From positions 1-37,251 of the forward strand of contig JAPLOT010000287.1 in the NCBI GenBank assembly GCA_026400595.1: a DNA stretch of 37,251 bases, written 5' to 3'. The translations under genes and the position numbers were made by a program. This stretch comes from Alphaproteobacteria bacterium (GTDB lineage: Bacteria; Pseudomonadota; Alphaproteobacteria; Rhizobiales; Aestuariivirgaceae). This document shows positions 15,325-23,261 of the stretch, piece after piece. How positions within the stretch are numbered: the stretch's first letter is position 1; the number at the start of each line of letters is the position of its first letter. The notes beneath the pieces were generated by a model, which did not search any database, was not told the DNA's origin, and saw only the letters and a program-made list of their open reading frames with translations.

Positions 15325-16053
15325 TCAGCGGATCAGGCTCCAGCCATTTGCGGTCAGACGCTCCTGCGGCCTGAAGCGCGACTTGTAGTCCATCTTGTTG
15401 GACCCATTGACCCAATACCCGAGGTAGAGATAGGGCAGACCAAGCCGCCGGACCCTCTGGATGTTGTCGAGAATCATGAAAGTCCCGAGACCGCGCCGAG
15501 ACTGATCAGGATCATAGAAGCTGTAGATCATCGACACGCCGTCGCCAAGGATATCGATGAGAACGGCGGCGACGAGTCTCTCCTCCGCGCCTGTGCTCCG
15601 AGCCCGGTATTCCACCAGCCGGCTGTCGACGAAATTGTCGTCGACCATGGCCGCGAAATCCAATGCCGTCATGTCGGCCATGCCGCCGTCGCCATGGCGT
15701 TTGTCAATATAGGCTCGGAAGAGACTGTAATGTTCGCGTGTCGCCAGCGGTCTGACCACCATGCTTTCGATGTCTGAATTCGCCCGCAGGTTACGTCGGA
15801 AGGCCCGGCCAGGCACGAAGGTGTTGACCGGCACGCGGACCGAAACGCATGCCGCGCAGCCTTCGCAGGCCGGCCGATAGGCGATGTTCTGGCTGCGTCG
15901 GAAGCCGCCCTGCGAAAGCTGCGTGTTGAGGGAGCGCGCATCCTGCCCGACGAGGTGGGTGAACACTTTTCGTTCGACCTTGCCGTCCAGGTAGGGGCAG
16001 GGTGAAGGCGCAGTGATGAAAAACTGGGGGAAGTTGCGCCGTTCGATGCTCAC
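15325..16053 (-). CDS. bpt: N-end rule aminoacyl-tRNA-protein transferase (Bpt/Ate1 family)
   Basis: A 242-residue protein of the bacterial Bpt branch of the arginyltransferase family. Such enzymes move leucine (or arginine) from aminoacyl-tRNA to acidic N-termini, marking proteins for ClpS/ClpAP degradation in the cytoplasm. The family opening FPQFFITAPSPCPYL, with KVFTHLVG and the cysteine cluster PACEGCAACVSVRVPV, is clear, and the C-terminal GNAT-like half has YLGYWVNGSNKMDYKSRFRP. The GTG at 16053 places the N-terminus where the family begins; an upstream ATG at 16110 would add 19 residues with no match. No ribosome binding site is strong for either. Confidence 0.88.
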   Translation of the reverse strand: MSIERRNFPQFFITAPSPCPYLDGKVERKVFTHLVGQDARSLNTQLSQGGFRRSQNIAYRPACEGCAACVSVRVPVNTFVPGRAFRRNLRANSDIESMVVRPLATREHYSLFRAYIDKRHGDGGMADMTALDFAAMVDDNFVDSRLVEYRARSTGAEERLVAAVLIDILGDGVSMIYSFYDPDQSRRGLGTFMILDNIQRVRRLGLPYLYLGYWVNGSNKMDYKSRFRPQERLTANGWSLIR

Positions 16054-16188
16054 GGTCGGTGTCCGGCTCCACGTCTGAGTGCGGATATAATGCCGCCTCT
16101 CACCCTGCATTCAAGGGAATTCGGCAGTTTGAATTCTCCTGCGTGATGTCCTAACCAAGTCATTGAAAGCGCAGCAGGAGATTTCGCG

Positions 16189-17067
16189 ATGACAAGGGTG
16201 GCCTGGATCGGACTCGGGGTGATGGGCTTTCCGATGGCCGGACACCTTGCGAAGCGCGGCGGTTTCGACGTGACAGTCTATAACCGGACGGCTGCCAAGG
16301 CCGCCAGATGGGTGGAGGCCTATGGCGGCAGGGCGGCCGCAACGCCGCGCGCCGCAGCAGAGGGCACAGATGTCGTCTTCGCCTGTGTGGGCAACGATGA
16401 CGACCTCCGTCAGGTTGCCGTTGGACCGGAAGGCGCCTTCCAGGCCATGAAGCGAGGCGCTCTCTTTGTTGATCATACGACGGCATCGGCGACGGTCGCC
16501 CGCGAGCTCCATGGCCTTGCCAAGGCACAGGGCTTGGGTTTTGTGGATGCGCCAGTGTCCGGGGGGCAGGCCGGTGCCGAGAATGGCGTGCTGACCGTCA
16601 TGTGCGGTGGAGATCCGGCTGACTATGACCGGGCGGAGCCGCTGATCGCGCATTTTTCACGCATGCGGAAGCTGCTGGGTCCTGCAGGATCCGGCCAGCT
16701 GGCCAAGATGTGCAACCAGATCGCCATTGCCGGGCTCGTGCAGGGATTGGCAGAGGCCGTCAACTTCGGGATGAAGGCCGGTCTCGACATGCTGGCCGTG
16801 GTCGACGTGATCTCAAAGGGCGCTGCCGGATCCTGGCAGATGGAGAACCGCCACAAGACGATGATTGAAGGAAAGTTCGACTTCGGTTTCGCCGTCGACT
16901 GGATGCGCAAGGACCTCTCCATCTGCCTGGAGGAATCGCGGCGCAATGGCGCGCCCCTTCCGGTGACCGCACTGGTGGATCAGTTCTATGCGGAAGTGCA
17001 GAAGCTCGGCGGCAGACGCTGGGATACGTCCAGCCTCATCGCGCGCTTCCAGAGGCTGGACCGCTAG
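16189..17067 (+). CDS. beta-hydroxyacid dehydrogenase (3-hydroxyisobutyrate dehydrogenase-like)
   Basis: A 292-residue NAD(P)-dependent oxidoreductase. The Rossmann motif GLGVMGFPMA is at 8-17, the substrate-binding DAPVSGG at 120-126, and the catalytic lysine is K173 in GQLAKMCNQ. These identify the 3-hydroxyisobutyrate/2-hydroxy-3-oxopropionate (tartronate semialdehyde) reductase family. The exact substrate cannot be decided by reading. The start is supported by an AGGAG ribosome binding site about eight bases upstream. It is divergent from bpt, and its stop shares the palindromic CTAG with the stop of convergent hemB. Confidence 0.87.
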   Translation: MTRVAWIGLGVMGFPMAGHLAKRGGFDVTVYNRTAAKAARWVEAYGGRAAATPRAAAEGTDVVFACVGNDDDLRQVAVGPEGAFQAMKRGALFVDHTTASATVARELHGLAKAQGLGFVDAPVSGGQAGAENGVLTVMCGGDPADYDRAEPLIAHFSRMRKLLGPAGSGQLAKMCNQIAIAGLVQGLAEAVNFGMKAGLDMLAVVDVISKGAAGSWQMENRHKTMIEGKFDFGFAVDWMRKDLSICLEESRRNGAPLPVTALVDQFYAEVQKLGGRRWDTSSLIARFQRLDR

Positions 17068-18065
17068 CCCTTGAGCTGCCTCGCCACATCGAGGGCGAAG
17101 TAGGTAAGGATTCCATCCGCGCCGGCGCGCTTGAAGGCCATCAGGCTTTCGGAGATCACCTTTTTTGGATCCAGCCAGCCATTCTGGCAAGCGGCCATGA
17201 TCATCGCATACTCTCCCGACACCTGATAGGCATAGGTCGGAACACCGAACGTTGCCTTCACCCGATGGACAATGTCGAGATAGGGCATGCCGGGCTTGAC
17301 CATCACCATGTCGGCGCCTTCGGCGATGTCGAGCGCCACCTCGCGGATGGCCTCGTCGGTGTTGCCGGGATCCATCTGATACGTGCGCTTGTCGCCCACC
17401 AGCGTGCCGGAAGACCCCACTGCATCGCGGAAGGGTCCATAGAATCCGGATGCATACTTGGCGCTGTAGGCCATGATCTGAACATGCTGCAGCCGGTTGC
17501 CTTCGAGTGCGGCCCGGATGGCGGCGATCCGGCCATCCATCATGTCCGATGGCGCAATGATGTCGCAGCCGGCCTGGGCCTGCACCAGCGACTGCTTGAC
17601 CAGGGCCTCAATGGTGGCGTCATTGAGGATTTCGCCGCCGTCCATCAAGCCGTCATGGCCATGGCTTGTATAGGGATCGAGAGCAACGTCGCACATGATG
17701 CCGATGTCGGGCACGGCATCCTTTATGGCCCGCACCGCTTGGCAAACCAGATTGTCGGGATTGAAGGCTTCGCGGGCATCGGCGCTGCGCAGCGATGCCG
17801 GCGTATTCGGGAACAGGGCGATCGCCGGTATGCCAAGTTCGGCGGCCTGCTCCGCCCTGCGGACAAGGCGGTCGACGGTGTGGCGTTCCACGCCCGGCAT
17901 CGACGGCACCGGAACGGTTGTCTCCTTTCCCTCGATCACGAACAGGGGCCAGATCAGGTCGGACACCTGCAGGCTGTTCTCCCGAACCAGATCGCGAGAC
18001 CAGGCCGTCCGCCGATTGCGGCGCATGCGGAGATGGGGAAAGGACGGCATCGGCAATTCAGTCAT
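17064..18065 (-). CDS. hemB: delta-aminolevulinic acid dehydratase (porphobilinogen synthase)
   Basis: A 333-residue enzyme that condenses two 5-aminolevulinate molecules to porphobilinogen, the second step of heme synthesis after HemA (encoded at 21952). The active-site lysines are K203 (YSAKYASGFYGPF) and K257 (MVKPGMPYLDI). The metal site DVALDPYTSHGHDG (126-139) has aspartates rather than the three cysteines of zinc enzymes, so a magnesium-type enzyme is expected. The ATG at 18065 gives the usual start (MTELPMPSFPHLRMRRNR); the nine upstream in-frame residues look non-coding. It lies 54 bp behind the extensin-like gene on the same strand. Confidence 0.95.
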   Translation of the reverse strand: MTELPMPSFPHLRMRRNRRTAWSRDLVRENSLQVSDLIWPLFVIEGKETTVPVPSMPGVERHTVDRLVRRAEQAAELGIPAIALFPNTPASLRSADAREAFNPDNLVCQAVRAIKDAVPDIGIMCDVALDPYTSHGHDGLMDGGEILNDATIEALVKQSLVQAQAGCDIIAPSDMMDGRIAAIRAALEGNRLQHVQIMAYSAKYASGFYGPFRDAVGSSGTLVGDKRTYQMDPGNTDEAIREVALDIAEGADMVMVKPGMPYLDIVHRVKATFGVPTYAYQVSGEYAMIMAACQNGWLDPKKVISESLMAFKRAGADGILTYFALDVARQLKG

Positions 18066-18119
18066 GGTCGCTCCGTAACGGGTCGGTGGCATCTCGAGAA
18101 ACGGTGCTTTGCCGCTTTC

Positions 18120-18896
18120 TCACTGGCAGATGCGATAGTCATTCTTGCGCTGGATTGCGTCCACATGGAAGTGGTCGCCATGATAGGCATCGGACCCAGG
18201 TCCAAGCACGGTTGCAAACTGCTTGCAGGCGCCGCTGCGGACGGCCTCGAGGAAGGACCTCTTGCTGGAAACGCCGATCACGGGCGATTCCCCCCAGCCG
18301 TCGCCGATTGAAATGTCCTTGGTCTTGCCGAAGCTGAAGCCAGACATGTCGAGGGCATTGGCCCTGCCATGCTCGCTCAGCTTGCCGCCCTTCTGGTTGT
18401 TTCGACCGCGGCAGACATAGGATGCGGCGTTGCGGATGGCGGTCACACGGGTGCCGAGCCTGGACTGCGCCTCGGGCTGGACCGTCTGGCTGACCCACAG
18501 AAAGAGCTGCCTCGCCATGCTGCAGGTGACTTTGGCCGGCGGGACGATGTCGACATCCGCCACGCGCGTCAATTCCACGGGCGCCGCTGCGCCGCAACCA
18601 TCGGGACCGCCCAGGCTGGCGACGGGTTCGTAGGCAAGATCGAGGCCCGCAAGCTGTGTCTTGCAGGCAGCCAGGGCGTCTGCCACTTGCGTTTCGGTCC
18701 AGACCGCCGGCGTAACCGGTGTCGCATCGCCAAGGGGCTGTGAGGGTTGATCGGGCTTCGGCCGCGGAACCGGAACGGCCTTACTGGTCGCTGCCGTCTC
18801 CGGCTTCGGCCTTGGAATCGGGATGGCCTGTGCCCGCACGTCGCCGCATGTCATCAACAGCACGGTGGAGATCAGAAGCAGCGTCGGGATGTTCAT
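18120..18896 (-). CDS. extensin-like protein with LAS-type metallopeptidase motif
   Basis: A 258-residue exported protein with a signal peptide at about 1-22. A proline-rich linker follows with a nine-residue repeat (AIPIPRPKP at 24-32, AVPVPRPKP at 40-48). The extensin-like C-terminal domain runs from about 65 to 258. It contains SEHGRANALD, with H176 and D183 in the H-x6-D spacing, and HGDHFHVD, with H242-x-H244, the zinc-binding pattern of LAS peptidases such as VanX, LytM-like and MepA-like enzymes. I infer a possible peptidoglycan hydrolase. It is divergent from ldtR across 276 bp, which supports a cell-wall role. The longer upstream frame reads into that promoter region and was not used. 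Confidence 0.8.
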   Translation of the reverse strand: MNIPTLLLISTVLLMTCGDVRAQAIPIPRPKPETAATSKAVPVPRPKPDQPSQPLGDATPVTPAVWTETQVADALAACKTQLAGLDLAYEPVASLGGPDGCGAAAPVELTRVADVDIVPPAKVTCSMARQLFLWVSQTVQPEAQSRLGTRVTAIRNAASYVCRGRNNQKGGKLSEHGRANALDMSGFSFGKTKDISIGDGWGESPVIGVSSKRSFLEAVRSGACKQFATVLGPGSDAYHGDHFHVDAIQRKNDYRICQ

Positions 18897-19172
18897 CAAC
18901 CCATTACACCCAGCTCTCCTCGGCTTGGCAAGCGAACCGTCCGGCATGCGTTCAGAGGCCATTAAGCGCATTGCCTCAGACCCCGTTAAGGGCGTCCGAA
19001 AAGACTCCATAAACTCTAGGCGAACTCGGCTCAAACAATTGAAAATATAAGGACAAATTTACCGAACCCCTTGAACCGATCTTAAGTCCCTCGGCCGTAG
19101 GGTCACACGCATAGGGGGGATCAGTCTGCCAACAAGAGCTGACCCTGTCCGACAAGGGAAAAGGTGGATAAC

Positions 19173-19688
19173 ATGCGTGTGGATACGATGGGGGCGTTGC
19201 GCCCCGTGCCGGCAGAGCCGGCGGAGAACCCGATCAAGCCGCGGTACCTCGAAGCGCTCACGCTGATCGAGCGCCTGCATCGCCGGCTTCTCGACGTGAT
19301 CAAGGATGATTTCGAGCGGAGCGGGGAGCCCGAAGTGAACCCGGTTCAGGCCCTGCTCCTGTTCAACATTGCCGACGCCGAGTTGACCGCCGGAGAGCTG
19401 AAGACCCGCGGTCACTATCAGGGCTCCAATGTCTCCTACAATCTCAAGAAGCTGGTCGAATCCGGCTATGTCCATCACGAACGCTCGGCCACCGACAAGC
19501 GCTCGGTGCGCGTGCGCCTGACCGACAAGGGCCGCGCCATCCGCGAGCGAGTAAATGCGCTGTACAATCGTCAGCTTCAGGCGGTGGAGCAGGTGGTGGG
19601 CCTCAACACCGAAGAACTGGACCGGCTCAACAAGGCCCTGACCCGCCTCGAACGCTACTGGACCGACCAGATCCTCTACCGCCTCTGA
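19173..19688 (+). CDS. ldtR: MarR-family regulator LdtR
   Basis: A 171-residue MarR-family protein. The winged helix covers about 50-125: VNPVQALLLFNIADAELTAGELK, then the recognition helix YQGSNVSYNLKKLVESGYV, then the wing ERSATDKRSVRVRLTDKG. Helices at both ends form the dimer interface. The adjacent L,D-transpeptidase gene and the N-terminal sequence fit LdtR, described in Liberibacter and other Hyphomicrobiales as a regulator of ldtP and stress tolerance. The ATG at 19173 has AAGGTGG five bases upstream; a GTG at 19164 would overlap that ribosome binding site. A terminator at 19719 ends the transcript, so ldtP needs its own promoter. Confidence 0.85.
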   Translation: MRVDTMGALRPVPAEPAENPIKPRYLEALTLIERLHRRLLDVIKDDFERSGEPEVNPVQALLLFNIADAELTAGELKTRGHYQGSNVSYNLKKLVESGYVHHERSATDKRSVRVRLTDKGRAIRERVNALYNRQLQAVEQVVGLNTEELDRLNKALTRLERYWTDQILYRL

Positions 19689-19718
19689 TCGGCGCCTGCG
19701 CACTCATCCGACGACCGG

Positions 19719-19754
19719 ACGCTGTGGCCGAAAAGCCGCAGCGTTCTACTTTTT
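19719..19754 (+). terminator. rho-independent terminator after ldtR
   Basis: ACGCTGTGGC (19719-19728) pairs with GCCGCAGCGT (19735-19744), ten pairs with one G-T wobble, around a CGAAAA loop. A T-rich run (TCTACTTTTT, 19745-19754) follows directly. It separates ldtR transcription from ldtP. Confidence 0.75.
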
Positions 19755-19839
19755 GCCGTAGCCCACCCCAAGGAGCGCCAAGCTCCCACAGTGTCGCCTC
19801 AATTACCGGTAGACACCGTGGCTGACGTGTGGCGGAGTT

Positions 19840-19868
19840 TTGACGAGTCGAGGTGGGGCTGATAAGAC
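19840..19868 (+). promoter_or_regulatory. candidate sigma-70 promoter of ldtP
   Basis: TTGACG (19840-19845) and TAAGAC (19863-19868) are separated by 17 bp, in the 184-bp stretch between the ldtR terminator and ldtP. The leader would be about 65 nt. LdtR may bind near here, but I do not know its recognition sequence well enough to mark a site. Confidence 0.5.
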
Positions 19869-19938
19869 CCCTCAAGGGCTGCAGGTCGGGACGCTAGGTG
19901 TGGCCTTACGGCATGAGGTCGGCTGAAGAGGATTGCGG

Positions 19939-21891
19939 ATGGCTTTTCTTGGGTTTGGGGTTTCGCGGGTTCTGAAAGCGGTTGCCGCTTCGGGCGTAAT
20001 CATGGGATTGCTGGCCATGGCCGCCGTTCCGCCGGTGGCGCTCGCCGGCAGTGGTGAACCTGCCCACAAGCTCCTGAAAAAGTCTTCGAAACAGGCCTCA
20101 GCGCCGGTGAAGCAGAACTGGTCTTCGGGCGGCAACACCGCTGGCGGCAAGGCGACCACCGAGACGGCTGTGCTGAGCGGGCAGGCGACGACTCCCTTCA
20201 TCACCGCAGACAGTACCGACAAGATGCAGGCTGTGCTGTCGCGTTACGAGCAGATCGTGTCAGCCGGCGGCTGGCCATCGGTCCCCTCCGCGAAGTTCAA
20301 GAAAGGCGCCAAGAACAAGGGCGTCTTCGCACTCAATCAGAGGCTTTTCGTTGAAGGCTATCTCCGCAAGGAGGGAACCGAAGGCGAGTTTGCCGACACC
20401 TATACGTCTGCCACGGCCGACGCCGTGAGCCGGTTCCAACGCAACCATGGACTGGCGGTGACTGGCGTCGTCGACAAGCCCACCTTGCGCGAGCTGAATG
20501 TGAGTGCCTCGAGCCGTCTTGCCACACTCAGGGCCAATGTGCCGCGGCTGTCCGAATACTCCAAGGATCTGGGCGGCCGCTACGTGGTGGTGAACGTGCC
20601 GGCGATGCAGATCGAAACCGTAAGCGACGGGTCGGTCTATTCCCGCCACAATGCGGTGGTTGGCCGTCCGTCGCGTCCCACCCCCGTGGTCATGACGCCG
20701 CTGACGGTCATCAGGTTCAATCCCTACTGGAACGCGCCGCCCTCGATCGTGGAGAAGGACATCCTGCCCAGCATGATGTCCGGCAGTCCCGCGAAGGTGA
20801 TGGAAAAGATGAACATGAAGATCTTCAAGGGCGTGGGCGGCCCGGAGATCAATCCGAATTCGGTGAACTGGCGCCGCGCCGTGGTGGATGACTATCACTT
20901 CCGCCAGGAGCCGGGCGGAACCAATGCGATGGCGACTGCCAAGATCGAGTTCACCAGCCCGCACGGAATCTATCTTCACGATACGCCGGAGCCGCAGCTG
21001 TTCAGCCACGGCCAGCGCTTCTATTCGTCCGGATGCGTGCGCGTCGAAAAGGTAGCCATCCTGATCGACTGGATCCTGCAGGGTCAGGAAGGCATCGACA
21101 GCAGCCGCATCGCCGAACTGGCCGAGACCAAGGAACGTCTGGACGTGACGATTGCCAATGCGCCCCAGATCCGGGTCGCTTATCTGACCGCCTGGCCGAC
21201 CGCAGACGGCGTGGCCGCATTCCGGCCGGACATCTACGAGCTGGATGGAACCGGTTTTGTCATTGGACAGCCATTGCCGGTGGGCGAGACCATGGGCGGC
21301 AAGCGCTATGTGCTGAAGCCGATTCCCCGCTCGCCAAGCGCCGTTGATGAAGACGAGGCCTCAGGCTTCGCGTCCTTCTTCTTTCGCAATGGCAACCAGA
21401 GCAAGAACGCCGTCGGTGTCAGGTCCAGCGTCAAGTCCGACGACAGCCTGATCGGTACCAAGAAGTCGGCCACGGCGAAGGAAAAGGTCGATACGAAGAA
21501 GACCACTGCCGCCATTACAACCAAGAAGAAGAAGGTCCTCGCTTCAGAGGATGTTGCCGGGCCCAAGAAGACCAACTGGAATTCCGGCGACTCCAAGAAG
21601 ACTGCGGCCACCAAGAAGAAGAAAAAGGTGACCACCGCCAAGGCCCAGACCAAGCAGACCGACAAGAAGACCGTCGCTGCCGCGGCCAAGAAGGATACGA
21701 CGAAGAAGTCGACATCCACCGCAGCCGTAAAGAAGGATGCGACGAAGAGTTCGACAACCACCGCTGCTGCCAAGCCCAAGCCGCCGGAGAAGTGCAAGGC
21801 CGCAGCTGATGGCACCTTGCCAAAGGGGTGCGAGGTCGCGGCGAAGAAACCGGCCGCCAAGCCTGCCGCAGAAACGGCCGCTGCAAATTGA
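19939..21891 (+). CDS. ldtP: L,D-transpeptidase LdtP with lysine-rich C-terminal tail
   Basis: A 650-residue exported enzyme. The signal peptide is at about 1-36. A peptidoglycan-binding module lies near 125-187 (ALNQRLFVEGYL, then AVSRFQRNHGLAVTGVVD). The YkuD catalytic domain spans about 213-385, with H342/H347 in HGIYLHDTP and the nucleophile C366 in SSGCVRV. It forms 3-3 cross-links in peptidoglycan or attaches proteins to it. Residues 507-650 are an unusual low-complexity tail of lysine, alanine and threonine, ending with a C-x11-C pair (619, 631). The ATG at 19939 has GAAGAGGA six bases upstream. It follows ldtR and its own promoter. Typical YkuD proteins of this type are about 400-500 residues. 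Confidence 0.9.
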   Translation: MAFLGFGVSRVLKAVAASGVIMGLLAMAAVPPVALAGSGEPAHKLLKKSSKQASAPVKQNWSSGGNTAGGKATTETAVLSGQATTPFITADSTDKMQAVLSRYEQIVSAGGWPSVPSAKFKKGAKNKGVFALNQRLFVEGYLRKEGTEGEFADTYTSATADAVSRFQRNHGLAVTGVVDKPTLRELNVSASSRLATLRANVPRLSEYSKDLGGRYVVVNVPAMQIETVSDGSVYSRHNAVVGRPSRPTPVVMTPLTVIRFNPYWNAPPSIVEKDILPSMMSGSPAKVMEKMNMKIFKGVGGPEINPNSVNWRRAVVDDYHFRQEPGGTNAMATAKIEFTSPHGIYLHDTPEPQLFSHGQRFYSSGCVRVEKVAILIDWILQGQEGIDSSRIAELAETKERLDVTIANAPQIRVAYLTAWPTADGVAAFRPDIYELDGTGFVIGQPLPVGETMGGKRYVLKPIPRSPSAVDEDEASGFASFFFRNGNQSKNAVGVRSSVKSDDSLIGTKKSATAKEKVDTKKTTAAITTKKKKVLASEDVAGPKKTNWNSGDSKKTAATKKKKKVTTAKAQTKQTDKKTVAAAAKKDTTKKSTSTAAVKKDATKSSTTTAAAKPKPPEKCKAAADGTLPKGCEVAAKKPAAKPAAETAAAN

Positions 21892-21893
21892 CG

Positions 21894-21931
21894 CTGCGCG
21901 GACTTGACCTCGGTCAAGCCCCGCAGTTTTT
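21894..21931 (+). terminator. rho-independent terminator of ldtP
   Basis: CTGCGCGGACTTGAC (21894-21908) pairs with GTCAAGCCCCGCAG (21913-21926) apart from a small internal bulge and mismatch, with a CTCG loop and a TTTTT run at 21927-21931. The inner stem is the same sequence as the FNR-like palindrome below. Confidence 0.7.
21903..21918. promoter_or_regulatory. FNR/FixK-like palindrome upstream of hemA
   Basis: CTTGAC-CTCG-GTCAAG is a perfect palindrome matching the FNR/FixK pattern TTGA-N6-TCAA. Its centre is 41.5 bp upstream of the hemA ATG. hemA is a known target of FnrL and FixK-type regulators in several alphaproteobacteria. The same bases form the stem of the ldtP terminator, so the match could be incidental. 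Confidence 0.4.
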
Positions 21932-21951
21932 CCGTAATGCATCGTATCAAT

Positions 21952-23130
21952 ATGTCTCGCTTCGACTACGCACAGCACTTTGACGCGGCACTCGCCCAGC
22001 TCCGCAACGAGGGCCGCTACCGCGAATTCGCCAACATCTGCCGGGTCAAGGGCGAGTTCCCCAAGGCCATTTACCGCGGCAAGGGCGAAGAGAAGCCTGT
22101 CACCGTCTGGTGTTCCAACGACTATCTTGGGATGGGCCAGAACAAGGCGGTACTCGACGCAATGCACGCGGCGCTGGAGCACGTCGGGGCAGGATCCGGC
22201 GGCACACGTAACATTTCCGGGACCACCCACTTTCACGTCGAACTCGAACAGGAACTGGCCGGCCTCCACGGCAAGGAATCTGCACTCCTGTTCAATTCGG
22301 GCTACATGTCCAACGAGGCCACGCTTTCGACCCTGGCGCGACTGCTGCCCGACTGCGTGATCCTTTCGGACGCCCTGAATCATGCCTCGATGATCGAGGG
22401 AATCAAGCAGGGCCGTTGCGACAAGCATGTGTGGAAGCACAATGATCTTGCCGACCTCGAACGACTGCTCGCGTTGACCGATCCGGCGCGACCCAAGGTG
22501 ATCGCCTTCGAATCCGTCTATTCCATGGACGGAGACATCGCACCCATTGCCGCGATCTGCGATCTGGCGGAACGCTACAACGCACTGACATATCTCGACG
22601 AAGTCCATGCCGTGGGCATGTACGGCCAGCGGGGCGGCGGCATTTCCGAGCGCGATGGCGTGGCCAATCGAGTCGACATCATCGAGGGGACGCTTGCCAA
22701 GGCCTTCGGCCTGATGGGCGGGTACATCACGGCCTCGGCCTCTCTGGTCGATGCCATCCGCTCCTTCGCGCCGGGCTTCATCTTCACGACCTCGATCGCC
22801 CCCGTGATTGCGGAGCGGGCGCGCCATCAGGAGCGGGTTCGGAAAGTCCGCGCGGCACTGGATGCCCGCGGGATTCCGCATACGCCCAATCCAAGCCATA
22901 TCGTGCCGGTGATGGTCGGAGATGCCAAGAAATGCAAGTGGATCAGCGATATCCTGCTGGATCGACATGGCATCTACATTCAACCCATCAACTATCCGAC
23001 CGTGCCGCGCGGCACCGAGCGGCTGCGCATCACGCCGTCACCACTGCACAGCGATGCCGATATTGCCCATCTCGTTCAGGCGCTGAACGAGCTCTGGTCG
23101 CAGTGTGCGCTGGCCCGGGCCGTGGCCTGA
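21952..23130 (+). CDS. hemA: 5-aminolevulinate synthase
   Basis: A 392-residue PLP enzyme of the alpha-oxoamine synthase family that joins glycine and succinyl-CoA to 5-aminolevulinate, the first step of heme synthesis by the alphaproteobacterial (Shemin) route. The PLP lysine is K250 in GTLAKAFGLMGGY. The glycine-rich GAGSGGTRNISGT (79-91) and LDEVHAVGMYG (215-225) are typical. It is slightly shorter than the usual ~405 residues. The ATG at 21952 is chosen; ATG at 21937 would add five residues, and no ribosome binding site is visible for either, so a leaderless or very short leader message is possible. It lies 20 bp after the ldtP terminator T-run. Confidence 0.92.
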   Translation: MSRFDYAQHFDAALAQLRNEGRYREFANICRVKGEFPKAIYRGKGEEKPVTVWCSNDYLGMGQNKAVLDAMHAALEHVGAGSGGTRNISGTTHFHVELEQELAGLHGKESALLFNSGYMSNEATLSTLARLLPDCVILSDALNHASMIEGIKQGRCDKHVWKHNDLADLERLLALTDPARPKVIAFESVYSMDGDIAPIAAICDLAERYNALTYLDEVHAVGMYGQRGGGISERDGVANRVDIIEGTLAKAFGLMGGYITASASLVDAIRSFAPGFIFTTSIAPVIAERARHQERVRKVRAALDARGIPHTPNPSHIVPVMVGDAKKCKWISDILLDRHGIYIQPINYPTVPRGTERLRITPSPLHSDADIAHLVQALNELWSQCALARAVA

Positions 23131-23261
23131 CGTCTCGCGACGCCGGAATTCCACCGAGTCCTGCCGCTATCCCGCGCGCCAGCCTTGAGCGCAAGATCTA
23201 GCTAGACGTCAAGCGCGTATTCTGCCAATTCCGCAGAAATCCAGATGCAAGGGGTTATCAG

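Noticed and set aside
23197..23206. TCTAGCTAGA palindrome upstream of glyA
   Set aside because: A ten-base palindrome can arise by chance and no regulator or conserved context supports it.
23131..23261. Possible glycine or other riboswitch before glyA
   Set aside because: No recognisable aptamer core or terminator-antiterminator pair is visible in this 131-bp stretch.
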